Positions 1 through 7,052 of a stretch of DNA of 8,503 nt are shown here, piece after piece (the stretch's first letter is position 1; every line of letters starts with the position of its first letter). The position numbers and the translations under genes were made by a program. Source of the stretch: JAWLGW01 sp964569055 (GTDB lineage Bacteria > Planctomycetota > J058). The notes beneath the pieces were generated by a model that saw nothing but the letters and a program-made list of their open reading frames with translations, ran no database searches and was not told the DNA's origin. The DNA lies in contig CAZMSZ010000337.1 in assembly GCA_964569055.1 (NCBI GenBank), forward strand, positions 1 to 8,503, in the 5' to 3' direction.

Positions 1-2
1 TG

Positions 3-1262
3 GCGCTGCGCGAGGCGCGGCGGGCCGAGCGGCGGCCCTTGGAGACGATCGCCTCGCTGTTCGCGGGGGAGCACCCGCGGCTGACGGCGTCCTCGCCGCT
101 GGCGCGGGTCGCGGAGGTGGCGCGCTCGGTGCGGACGGGCTGGCCCGCGGCGGTCGCGGCGGGCGAGCGGCTGCTGCGGGCGGTGTGGCGCGCCGCGCCC
201 GCGCTGCTCGAGCGGGACCCGGTCGCGTGGTCGGGCGCGCTCCTCGCCCTGACCGTGGCGCACGAGCGCTGGCTGCGGGCTCCCGAGACGTTCGCGCCGG
301 CCCGCGCCCGCGAGGCGCGCGGGCAGCTCGCCGAGCTGGCGCGGCACCTGTTGGCTCGCTACCCCGTGCCGCGCTTCCTCGACGCGGCCTGGCTGGAGGA
401 GCCCGGCCACGCGTTCCAGCACTTCTGGGAGCACGTGGCGCGGGGCGAGAACCTGCGCACCGCCCGCGACCTGCCGCTCCCGCTCACGCGGCGCGCGGTC
501 CACTTCGCGCTCGCGGCGCCCGACGACATGCCGATCCTGGCCGCCCTGCGGTGGGGGCATGCCCGCGCGCTGGGCGCGGACCTGCGGGTCGCGAACGGGG
601 TGCTCCAGACGCCCCTGCGCGAACGGTTCGTGGCGGCGGAGCACGCCTTCCACGAGGCGCTGATCCGCTGGTTCATGGCCCACCCCGAGGTCCCGGCGGC
701 GCGCTACGAGGGGGTGGTCGCCTACGCGCTCGACCAGCGCTACGGGCACGACCCCTCGCTCGGGCGCGCGCCGCGCCCCGGGTTCTCGCTGCGGGGCCGC
801 ACGCCGACCGCGCTGCTGCGCGAGGTCGACGCCTGGCGCGAGCGGCTCCGCCAGGCGGGGCTGGCGGGGCGGGTGGTGAGCTGGCCGCACGCCGCGCGGA
901 TCGCCGACCTCGAGGTCGAGCTCGAGGGGCGCGCGACCGGGCGCGTGGTCCAGCTCCTCTCCAGCCTCGAGCTCCACCGCGAGGGCGAGGCCATGCACCA
1001 CTGCGTCGGCTCGTACGTGTTCGACGTGGTCCGCGGCGGCTGCTCGATCTGGTCGGTGCAGCGCCGGCTGCACTACGGGCGCGTGGAGCGCCTGGCCACG
1101 GTCGAGGTCCGCCCGCGGTGGGGCGGCACCGAGCCGGGGATCGTGCAGGCCCGGGCCTGCTGGAACGTCGACCCCTCGGACCTGGCCTGGGAGCTGATCG
1201 AGCGCTGGGCCGCCCTGAACGGGCTCCAGCGCGCGCCCTGGGTGACGCGCGGCGATGACTGA
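3..1262 (+). CDS. PcfJ-like domain protein, 5' end outside window
   Basis: A PcfJ-like protein; the family is named after a gene of the enterococcal conjugative plasmid pCF10 and its biochemical role is unknown. The family signature lies near the C-terminus: MHHCVGSYV at nt 993-1019, then a glycine/serine stretch (GGCSIWSVQRR), a strand containing LATVEV, and IVQARACWN followed by a C-terminal helix. This matches the usual pattern of MHHCVGSY, a threonine-containing strand, then IVQxRGxxN. The N-terminal two thirds are rich in Ala, Arg, Leu and aromatic residues, probably helical, and match nothing I recognise. The frame is open to the left edge and the codons before the TTG at 39 read as coding (ALREARRAERRP). 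No good Shine-Dalgarno precedes that TTG, so I treat the gene as 5'-partial; a TTG start at 39 (407 residues) is the alternative. It ends 3 bases before the convergent membrane-protein gene. No conjugation or plasmid genes are nearby. Confidence 0.75.
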   Translation, partial: ALREARRAERRPLETIASLFAGEHPRLTASSPLARVAEVARSVRTGWPAAVAAGERLLRAVWRAAPALLERDPVAWSGALLALTVAHERWLRAPETFAPARAREARGQLAELARHLLARYPVPRFLDAAWLEEPGHAFQHFWEHVARGENLRTARDLPLPLTRRAVHFALAAPDDMPILAALRWGHARALGADLRVANGVLQTPLRERFVAAEHAFHEALIRWFMAHPEVPAARYEGVVAYALDQRYGHDPSLGRAPRPGFSLRGRTPTALLREVDAWRERLRQAGLAGRVVSWPHAARIADLEVELEGRATGRVVQLLSSLELHREGEAMHHCVGSYVFDVVRGGCSIWSVQRRLHYGRVERLATVEVRPRWGGTEPGIVQARACWNVDPSDLAWELIERWAALNGLQRAPWVTRGDD

Positions 1263-1265
1263 AGC

Positions 1266-2129
1266 CTACGTGCGCCGCGCGTCGCGGGCGCGCTGCCACG
1301 CGCGCGCGGCGCCGTAGGCCCGGCTGCCGAGCTCGAGCCCCAGCACGAGCGTCACGGCGCACCCCCCGTAGCTGGCCAGGGGCGGCCACACCCGGGACCA
1401 GGGCGGGCTCGGCTGCTCGAACAGCAGGCGCGGCACGTGCAAGGCGACGAGGAACGCCGCGCCCGCGGCCAGCGGCGTCAGCAGGAGCTGGAGCGCCACC
1501 GGCCAGGGGCGGCCCCGCGCCAGCAGCGGGACGCCGTCGAGACGCAGCGCGATCAGCACCCCGAGCGGCGCGCTGGTCGTGAGGGCGAGGAGTCCCACCG
1601 CCGCGAGCGCCCGAAGCGGGTACTCGCTCGCCCGCTCCCCCATGGAGGCCAGCTCCCCCAGCGCGCCCTCGGGGCCACGCCCCTCCGCCAAAGCGCTGAT
1701 CCACAGGCCGCCCAGCGAGATCGCGAACGGCAGCGCGCCTCCGGCGAGCAGCGCCCAGGCCGCCCGCAACCTGCGCGGGAGGGCCCGCGCGACCTCCTCC
1801 GCCAGGGTGACCAGGCCGCCCACGGTCGCGCTCACGACCCCGCTGACCACGAACGCGCCCACCACCTCGACCGGCCGCACCGTGACCGCCGAGGCCAGGA
1901 TGACCCCGAGGACGGCGGCGCTCCCCAAGGCGCCCGTCGCCGCACCCTGGAGCAGCGCTCGCAGCACGACGAGGTGCGGCGCGAGCCGCGCGTCCCATGC
2001 CGGCTCGGTCTGCTCGGCCGCCGTGTCTGCGGCTCGGTCCGAAGCATCGAGCGAGACCGGCGATGCCGGCTCTCGCGCCGCCGCCGCGTCACCGCCCTGC
2101 TCGCGTTCTTCGACCGGATCCTGGTGCAC
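1266..2129 (-). CDS. Hypothetical six-helix membrane protein
   Basis: No family recognised. The 287-residue product starts with a hydrophilic, acidic, Ala/Glu/Asp-rich region (residues 1-50), probably cytoplasmic and disordered. About six hydrophobic segments follow, near residues 60-82, 87-111, 124-146, 172-197, 209-231 and 249-268, and the protein ends in a short Arg-rich tail. Arginine-rich turns such as LPRRLRAAW (117-125) would sit on the cytoplasmic side. There is no signal peptide, catalytic motif or lipobox. The strand choice is supported by these hydrophobic segments; the overlapping plus-strand frames give only Arg/Gln- or Ala/Ser/Pro-rich low-complexity text. The GTG start at 2129 is favoured by a strong purine-rich Shine-Dalgarno just upstream. 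It is divergent from the Uma2 gene (61 bases between starts) and convergent with the PcfJ-like gene, so it is probably transcribed alone. Confidence 0.7.
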   Translation of the reverse strand: MHQDPVEEREQGGDAAAAREPASPVSLDASDRAADTAAEQTEPAWDARLAPHLVVLRALLQGAATGALGSAAVLGVILASAVTVRPVEVVGAFVVSGVVSATVGGLVTLAEEVARALPRRLRAAWALLAGGALPFAISLGGLWISALAEGRGPEGALGELASMGERASEYPLRALAAVGLLALTTSAPLGVLIALRLDGVPLLARGRPWPVALQLLLTPLAAGAAFLVALHVPRLLFEQPSPPWSRVWPPLASYGGCAVTLVLGLELGSRAYGAARAWQRARDARRT

Positions 2130-2132
2130 GGG

Positions 2133-2153
2133 CCCTCCCTCCCCCGGAGCCTA
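2133..2153 (-). promoter_or_regulatory. Shine-Dalgarno and possible -10 of the membrane-protein gene
   Basis: On the minus strand, GGGGGAGGGAGGG (2145-2133) lies 3 bases before the GTG at 2129. It contains GGGAGG units that can pair with the 16S 3' end and decides this start. A TAGGCT hexamer (2153-2148) lies just upstream and could be a -10 element giving a very short leader, but I see no convincing -35. The ribosome binding site is the firmer part. Confidence 0.45.
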
Positions 2154-2175
2154 CCCGGCAGGCTGCGCGCGCCGG

Positions 2176-2184
2176 TGCTACCCT
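2176..2184 (+). promoter_or_regulatory. Extended -10 (TGCTACCCT), probable leaderless promoter of the Uma2 gene
   Basis: TGCTACCCT fits an extended -10 element (TGN followed by TANNNT). Exactly six bases, GAACTC, separate it from the ATG at 2191, so transcription would begin at or next to the start codon. No Shine-Dalgarno and no good -35 are present, consistent with an extended -10 promoter making a leaderless mRNA. The motif is read directly; promoter function is inferred. Confidence 0.4.
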
Positions 2185-2190
2185 GAACTC

Positions 2191-2802
2191 ATGGGTTACC
2201 CGCGCGCCGCCCTCGAGGAGCGAGACGATCGGCCGACCGACGACCAGGTCGTGCAGCTCCACGACGCCACCTGGGACGACTACGAGCGCCTGCTGGCGTT
2301 GCGCGGCGAGCGCTCGGTGCCGCGCCTCACCTACCTGGAGGGGACCCTCGAGATCATGAGCCCATCCCGCGATCACGAGGGGCTCAAGTCCCTGATCGGG
2401 CGCCTCGTCGAGGCCTACTGCCTTCACGCCGGGATCCGCTTCTCGTCCTACGGCTCGTGGACCTTGAAGGACCGCCGCGAGGACCGCGGGGCCGAGCCCG
2501 ACGAGTGCTACGTGTTCGGGGACCAGGACGTCGCTCGCCCGCACCTCGCGATCGAGGTGATCTGGACCTCGGGGCGGCTCGACAAGCTCGAGGTCTACCG
2601 CAAGCTCGGCGTGGCCGAGGTGTGGTACTGGCGTAAGGGGCGGATCACCCCCTACGCGCTGCGCGGCGAGGGCTACGAGCCGCTCGAGCGCAGCGAGGCG
2701 CTGCCCGGGCTCGACCTCGACCTGCTCACCGAGCACCTCGACCGCCCGACCACCTACGACGCGATCCGCGACTTCCGCGCGGCGCTCGAGGCCGGCAGCT
2801 AA
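2191..2802 (+). CDS. Uma2 family (DUF820) restriction-endonuclease-fold protein
   Basis: A 203-residue protein of the Uma2/DUF820 family, which has a PD-(D/E)XK nuclease fold; the cellular role of the family is not established. Visible landmarks in order: an N-terminal helix with TWDDYERLLALRGE (27-40); the strand YLEGTLEIMSPSRDHE (48-63), with the family-typical MSPS and His62; a helix; then the active-site candidates Pro103-Asp104 (EPDECYVF), Glu122 (HLAIEVIWTSG) and Lys132 in LDKLEVYRKLGVAEVWYW. All expected acidic and lysine positions are present, so it may be active. The ATG at 2191 is chosen because family-like sequence starts there and a -10-like element sits six bases before it. The same frame is open much further upstream, but that part is opposite the membrane-protein gene and is low complexity. 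The stop overlaps that of the convergent fusion gene by four bases (CTAA). No partner methylase or toxin-antitoxin gene adjoins it. Confidence 0.88.
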   Translation: MGYPRAALEERDDRPTDDQVVQLHDATWDDYERLLALRGERSVPRLTYLEGTLEIMSPSRDHEGLKSLIGRLVEAYCLHAGIRFSSYGSWTLKDRREDRGAEPDECYVFGDQDVARPHLAIEVIWTSGRLDKLEVYRKLGVAEVWYWRKGRITPYALRGEGYEPLERSEALPGLDLDLLTEHLDRPTTYDAIRDFRAALEAGS

Positions 2803-4400
2803 TCGAGCGCGATCCAGGCCGCCTTCAGGTACGGCGGATCTTGGGGCCCCGTGCGGTGGTCGAGCGGCAAGGTCCAGGGCTCGAGCGCGCCGACCCGCCC
2901 CGCGGCGCTCAGCCCCTCCTCGACCATGGCGCGGAACCGCTCCCACGGCAGGCGGCGCAGGTTGCTCGACACGTAGAGCGTGCCGCCGGGCGCGACCAGG
3001 CGCGCGGCGCGCTCGACGAGCACACCGAGGTCGCGCTCGACCGACCAGCGCTTGCGCTTGCCCTTGCCGCCGCTGGTGCTGGCGCTGGGCGGGTCGACCA
3101 GGACCAGGTCGAACCGGCGGCCCTTGCGCTCGAGGCGGCGCAGCCAGTCGAGGGCGTCGCCGTAGATCACGTCGTGCGCGGCCGGGTCGAGCCCGTTCAG
3201 GCGGAAGTTGTCCTGCGCCCACTCGAGGTAGCGGCGCGAGAGGTCGAGGGTGGTGGTGATCGCGCCGGCGCGGGCGGCCGCCACCGAGAGCGCGCCGGTG
3301 TGGGCGAAGGCGTTGAGCGCCGTCTTGCCGGCGAGGCCCTGCGCCAGCAGGCGCCGGCGGGTCTCGCGCTGGTCGAGGAACAGGCCGCTGGAGGTGGCGC
3401 TCGCGCCGAGGTCGACGAGGTAGCGCAGCCCGAGCTCGCGGACCTCGAGCCGCAGCGCCTCGAGGGCGCCGGCGATCACCTGGGGCGGGCCGCCCGCCCC
3501 GCGGCGCGGGCGGCGCTGCTCGACCAGGGCCCGCAGCCCGCCGACCTCGACCAGCGCCTCGACCCAGGCGGCCGGGAGGGGCGCGGGCGCGTCGTCGTAG
3601 CGCAGCACCAGCCCCACGTCGCCCAGCTTCTCGACGCGCAGGTCGGCGAAGCCGTCGTGGTGGCGGTCGATCCACAGGAACGCCCCGGTCTCCTCCGGGT
3701 CGAACAGGAGCGCTCGCGCCTCGAGGGCGGCCTCGGCGGCGACCCGCGGGTCGCCCGGGCGCGCGCCGGCGAGGACGCGCGCGAAGCTCGCCGGACGCGG
3801 GGCGGCGACGTCGAGCCGCCCGCCCGCCGGGTGCGCCGCCTCGAACCGTGCGGCGTGGAGGAACAGCCGCGCCGCCGGCGGGCCGCCGTACTCCGCGTCG
3901 CCCAGGATCGGCATTCCCAGCCGCTTGGCGTGCAGGCGCACCTGGTGGGTCCGCCCGGTGTGGGGGCGCGCCTCGAAGAGGTCTGCCCCGCCGGGGCGCC
4001 CGGCCTCGAGCAGCTCGAACTCGGTCTCGGCCGCGCGGTCCTCGCCCGGCCGGGGGCGGCGCCGCTTGGTCGGGAGCCGCGCATCGCAGCGCAGCCGGCG
4101 CGCTCGGCGCGGGTCGTGGGCGACGAGCAGCAGGTAGCGCTTGGTGGCGGTCCGCTCCTCGAGCGCGCGGCCGAGCACCTGATTGGCGCGGCGCGAGCGC
4201 CCGAGCACCAGGGCCCCGCTCGTCTCCTTGTCGAGGCGGTGCAGGAGCGCGAGCTCCTCCCCCGGGGCGAGCGCGCGTCGCGCCCACTCGTACAGCCCCT
4301 CGGGCGCCTCGGGCCCGCTGCGGTGCGTGTTCACGCCGGCCGGCTTGGCGAGGACCAGCAGGTCCGGGTCGCTGTGGAGGATGCACGGCGGCGTCACCAC
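2799..4400 (-). CDS. RluA-type pseudouridine synthase fused to an RlmK/RlmI-type rRNA methyltransferase
   Basis: A 533-residue two-enzyme protein, probably cytoplasmic and acting on rRNA. Residues 1-200 are an RluA-family synthase that isomerises uridine to pseudouridine: KPAGVNTH (19-26), HRLDKETSG with catalytic Asp57 (54-62), and RPHTGRTHQVRLHAKRLG (145-162) followed by GDAEYGG. Residues about 240-330 resemble the small domain preceding the catalytic domain in COG1092 methyltransferases. Residues 330-533 are a SAM-dependent methyltransferase: FLDQRETRR (341-349), motif I ALNAFAHTGALS (361-372), acidic Asp386 (LDLS) and VDPPSAS (435-441). The later segment LYVSSNLRRLPW (475-486) lacks the cysteine expected of an m5C enzyme such as RlmI and looks more like the SNNKR stretch of RlmK (m7G2069 in E. 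coli 23S rRNA). GTG at 4400 is annotated; GTG at 4397 is equally plausible because a TAGAAT hexamer lies exactly six bases before it. No Shine-Dalgarno is seen. The exact target bases are unknown. Confidence 0.88.
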   Translation of the reverse strand: MVTPPCILHSDPDLLVLAKPAGVNTHRSGPEAPEGLYEWARRALAPGEELALLHRLDKETSGALVLGRSRRANQVLGRALEERTATKRYLLLVAHDPRRARRLRCDARLPTKRRRPRPGEDRAAETEFELLEAGRPGGADLFEARPHTGRTHQVRLHAKRLGMPILGDAEYGGPPAARLFLHAARFEAAHPAGGRLDVAAPRPASFARVLAGARPGDPRVAAEAALEARALLFDPEETGAFLWIDRHHDGFADLRVEKLGDVGLVLRYDDAPAPLPAAWVEALVEVGGLRALVEQRRPRRGAGGPPQVIAGALEALRLEVRELGLRYLVDLGASATSSGLFLDQRETRRRLLAQGLAGKTALNAFAHTGALSVAAARAGAITTTLDLSRRYLEWAQDNFRLNGLDPAAHDVIYGDALDWLRRLERKGRRFDLVLVDPPSASTSGGKGKRKRWSVERDLGVLVERAARLVAPGGTLYVSSNLRRLPWERFRAMVEEGLSAAGRVGALEPWTLPLDHRTGPQDPPYLKAAWIALD

Positions 4401-4403
4401 GCG

Positions 4404-4409
4404 ATTCTA
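4404..4409 (-). promoter_or_regulatory. -10 element TAGAAT of the rRNA-modification fusion gene
   Basis: TAGAAT on the minus strand matches the sigma70 -10 consensus at five of six bases and stands out in very GC-rich DNA. Six bases separate it from the GTG at 4397, so the transcript would start at that codon and be leaderless. No clear -35 lies 16-18 bases upstream. Confidence 0.4.
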
Positions 4410-4486
4410 CGAGCGCGCGCGCGCCGCCCGCGCGGGACGGATCGAATCGCCGCGCCGCGCGCGAGGTCGAGGGGAGCGCAGGCCCG

Positions 4487-4496
4487 GGCACGTGCC
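4487..4496. promoter_or_regulatory. Palindrome GGCACGTGCC, possible operator
   Basis: A perfect 10-base palindrome (GGCACGTGCC) directly abuts the proposed -35 hexamer of the Lol operon, and an overlapping palindrome GCCCGGGC lies at 4482-4489. The position suits a dimeric regulator binding next to the promoter. In DNA this rich in G and C, a palindrome this short can arise by chance. Confidence 0.25.
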
Positions 4497-4525
4497 TTGC
4501 GCCCCCCACCGCGCAGGCATAGGAT
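4497..4525 (+). promoter_or_regulatory. Sigma70-type promoter of the Lol transporter operon
   Basis: TTGCGC (4497-4502), a 17-base spacer and TAGGAT (4520-4525) form a good housekeeping-type promoter. Transcription would start near 4532, leaving a leader of about 16 bases before the ATG at 4548. A weak Shine-Dalgarno (GAAAGG, 4537-4542) lies in that leader. The -10 hexamer is one of the few A/T-containing stretches in the region. Confidence 0.5.
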
Positions 4526-4547
4526 CCGCCCTCCCCGAAAGGCCGCC

Positions 4548-5934
4548 ATGGCGCTGTTGCCGCGCAAGTACACGCTGTTCCTGGCCTGGCGCTACCTGAC
4601 CCGCCGGCTGCTCTCCATGATCGCGGTGTTCGCGCTCGGCGCGGCGGTGTGGGCGCTCGTGCTGATGCCGAGCGTCATGAGCGGCTTCCAGGAGGAGTTC
4701 CACCGCCGGCTGCGCGGGACCCTCTCCGACCTGACCGTGTGGAGCGCGCGCCCGTTCACGTTGCCCGACGACCCGGCGATCGAGACCTACCTCGAGGGCC
4801 TCCCCAACGTGGTCGCGGCGGCCCCCTACCTCGAGAACCCGGCGCTCAACAAGCGGGTCGACAAGATCGACTACTGCTTCTTGCGCGGGATCGACCCGAC
4901 GAAGGAGGCGGAGGTCTCGGTCTTCCGCACCTACTTCATCTCGCCGCGCGACGCGTTCTTGCAGCTCGAGGACTTCGACCTGCGCAGCGCGGAGGAGCAG
5001 GAGAACCTCCAGCTCATCGCCGACACCCTCTCGGCCGAGGTCGACGTCGACGCCGTGTTCCGCCAGCTCGTGGCGGGGCACCCCGACGACCCCGAGCTGC
5101 CCGCGATCGCGGTGGGGATCTACTTCGCCAAGAGCTACCCCGGCGGGCTCATGATCGGCGACACCGTCCGCCTGACCACCGCCAGCGAGGAGGGCGAGGT
5201 CGCGCAAGACCAGGCGTTCCGCGTGGTCGGGCTGTTCCGCACGGGGCACCACGACACCGACCGGCGCGTGCTCTACATGTCGCTGCCGGTGATGCAGCGC
5301 TTCATCAAGGTCGAGGGCAAGGTCAGCGGCTACTCGCTCAAGCTGAAGGACCACCAGCAGGCCCACCTGACCAAGGACGCGCTCGCCCACGGGATCCGCA
5401 ACGCGGCGATCGAGCCGATCCCGCTCCCGGCGCTCGAGGGCTACTACATCAAGACGTGGGAGGAGCGGAACGAGAACCTGCTCCGCGCCGTGCAGATGGA
5501 GAAGCTGCTGATCCGGCTGATCACCATGATGATCGTGGTCGCCGCCTCGGCCTCGATCTTCCTCGTCCTGTTCATGAGCGTGCACACCAAGGTGCGCGAG
5601 CTCGGGATCCTGCGCGCGATCGGGGCGACCCGCAGCGGCGTGTTGGCGCTGTTCGTGGGGCAGGGCCTCGCGATCGCGCTCCTCGCCATGACGGTCGGGA
5701 TCGGCGCGGGGATCGTGACCGGCGCCTACATCAACGAGCTCGCCGACCTGATCCACCGCACCACGGGGTGGCACCCGTTCCCGCCGGACATCTACTACAT
5801 CGAGGAGATCCCGGTGCGGTTCGTGCCCGCCGAGATGGCCGTGAACTTCCTCGCCACGCTGCTGCTCGGCAGCATCGCCGCGTTCGTCCCCGGCCTGATG
5901 GCCGCCCTCCGCCCCCCGCTGAAGTCGATCCGCT

Positions 5935-5942
<8 letters not shown>
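4548..5942 (+). CDS. LolC/LolE-type lipoprotein-release ABC transporter permease
   Basis: An inner-membrane permease (464 residues) of the LolC/LolE group of the FtsX/MacB superfamily, which extracts lipoproteins from the inner membrane for delivery to the outer membrane. It has the four-helix layout: TM1 near residues 22-42 after FLAWRYLTRR, a large periplasmic domain (about 45-315), then TM2 (322-345), TM3 (364-394) and TM4 (430-453). Family landmarks include GFQEEFHRR (47-54), KTWEERNENLLRAVQMEK (302-319), the coupling segment KVRELGILRAIGATRSG (348-364), a YYIEEIPVRF strand (416-425) and a C-terminal P-x-K-S-IRYE like the LolC/E ending. It is longer than E. coli LolC and LolE (roughly 400-415 residues), mostly through extra acidic periplasmic sequence around 125-185. 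The ATG at 4548 is chosen because homology-like sequence begins there and the promoter fits. Its 3' end overlaps the ATPase gene by 8 bases. Only one permease is present, so it may form a homodimer or pair with one encoded elsewhere. Confidence 0.85.
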
Positions 5943-6792
<850 letters not shown>

Positions 6793-6796
6793 CGGC

Positions 6797-6814
6797 CCCG
6801 CGGTATGACGCGGG
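6797..6814 (+). terminator. Possible GC hairpin terminator after lolD
   Basis: CCCGCG (6797-6802), loop GTATGA and CGCGGG (6809-6814) form a perfect 6-bp stem starting 4 bases after the lolD stop. No T-run follows, so it is not a classic intrinsic terminator. It may act as a 3' end stabiliser or with Rho. Confidence 0.3.
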
Positions 6815-6818
6815 CTAA

Positions 6819-6965
6819 GCTCTGTCTCGAGACTCGGATCGCGCCCTCGTCGCCGCTGGCCTCGTTGCTCGTCGGGCACAATGCGCTGCATTGCTGTCCC
6901 TCCTCGCGCCTCGCCAGCGGCGACGATTGCTTCGCGAGGGCGCGATCCGAGTTTCGAGACAGAGC
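6819..6965. repeat. 147-base bulged inverted repeat in the lolD-FHA gap
   Basis: The outer arms, 6819-6849 and 6935-6965, are inverted copies over 31 bases with one difference (G at 6831 against T at 6953, which would be a G-U pair in RNA). They begin GCTCTGTCTCGA and end TCGAGACAGAGC. The inner arms, 6850-6860 and 6913-6923 (TCGCCGCTGGC and its complement), are perfect over 11 bases. The right side alone carries 11 extra bases (6924-6934, CGATTGCTTCG), which would bulge out. A 52-base loop (6861-6912) holds a smaller hairpin. This could be a non-autonomous mobile element (MITE- or REP-like) or a structured RNA made by read-through from lolD. No transposase gene and no obvious target-site duplication are visible. 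The rest of the 260-base gap holds only the lolD hairpin and a possible promoter. Confidence 0.75.
6879..6893. repeat. Small hairpin in the loop of the inverted repeat
   Basis: CAATGC, loop GCT and GCATTG form a perfect 6-bp stem with a 3-base loop. It is flanked by GGGCA on the left and TGTCCC on the right, which could extend pairing with a small bulge. It is unusually A/T-rich for this window. Confidence 0.5.
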
Positions 6966-6971
6966 ATGGAC

Positions 6972-7000
6972 TTGACCCTGCCCCGCGCTCCTGCGATCTT
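6972..7000 (+). promoter_or_regulatory. Weak candidate promoter of the FHA/HD-GYP gene
   Basis: TTGACC (6972-6977) is a near-consensus -35 lying 7 bases after the inverted repeat. The best hexamer 17 bases further on is GATCTT (6995-7000), a poor -10. If real, the leader would be about 46 bases. The closeness to the repeat means the element could supply or modulate this promoter. Confidence 0.25.
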
Positions 7001-7052
7001 CAGCCGTTCAACCGCTTCGCGCGGCTCGACTTAGTCGCGCGGCAGGGGCGCC

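Noticed and set aside
1240..1320. Possible terminator between the convergent PcfJ-like and membrane-protein genes
   Set aside because: The sequence is GC-alternating (GCGCGC), so many stems can be drawn, but none stands out and there is no T-run.
673..1998. A 441-codon minus-strand frame across the PcfJ-like and membrane-protein genes
   Set aside because: Arg/Ala/Gly/Pro low complexity, and it conflicts with two better-supported genes.
2191..2802. Uma2 protein as half of a restriction-modification or toxin-antitoxin pair
   Set aside because: Neither neighbour is a DNA methylase or antitoxin-sized gene; they are a membrane protein and an rRNA-modifying fusion.
2089..4509. An 806-codon minus-strand frame spanning the fusion gene and Uma2 region
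   Set aside because: Low-complexity Arg/Pro/Ala/Gly text in a shifted frame; the pseudouridine synthase and methyltransferase motifs are in another minus frame.
2841..4547. Upstream extension of the Lol permease frame
   Set aside because: The open frame continues upstream only because the DNA is GC-rich. It lies opposite the fusion gene and has no membrane-protein character before the ATG at 4548.
6819..6965. Inverted repeat as a simple intrinsic terminator
   Set aside because: The arms are far longer than a terminator stem, the loop is 52 bases, and no T-run follows on either strand.
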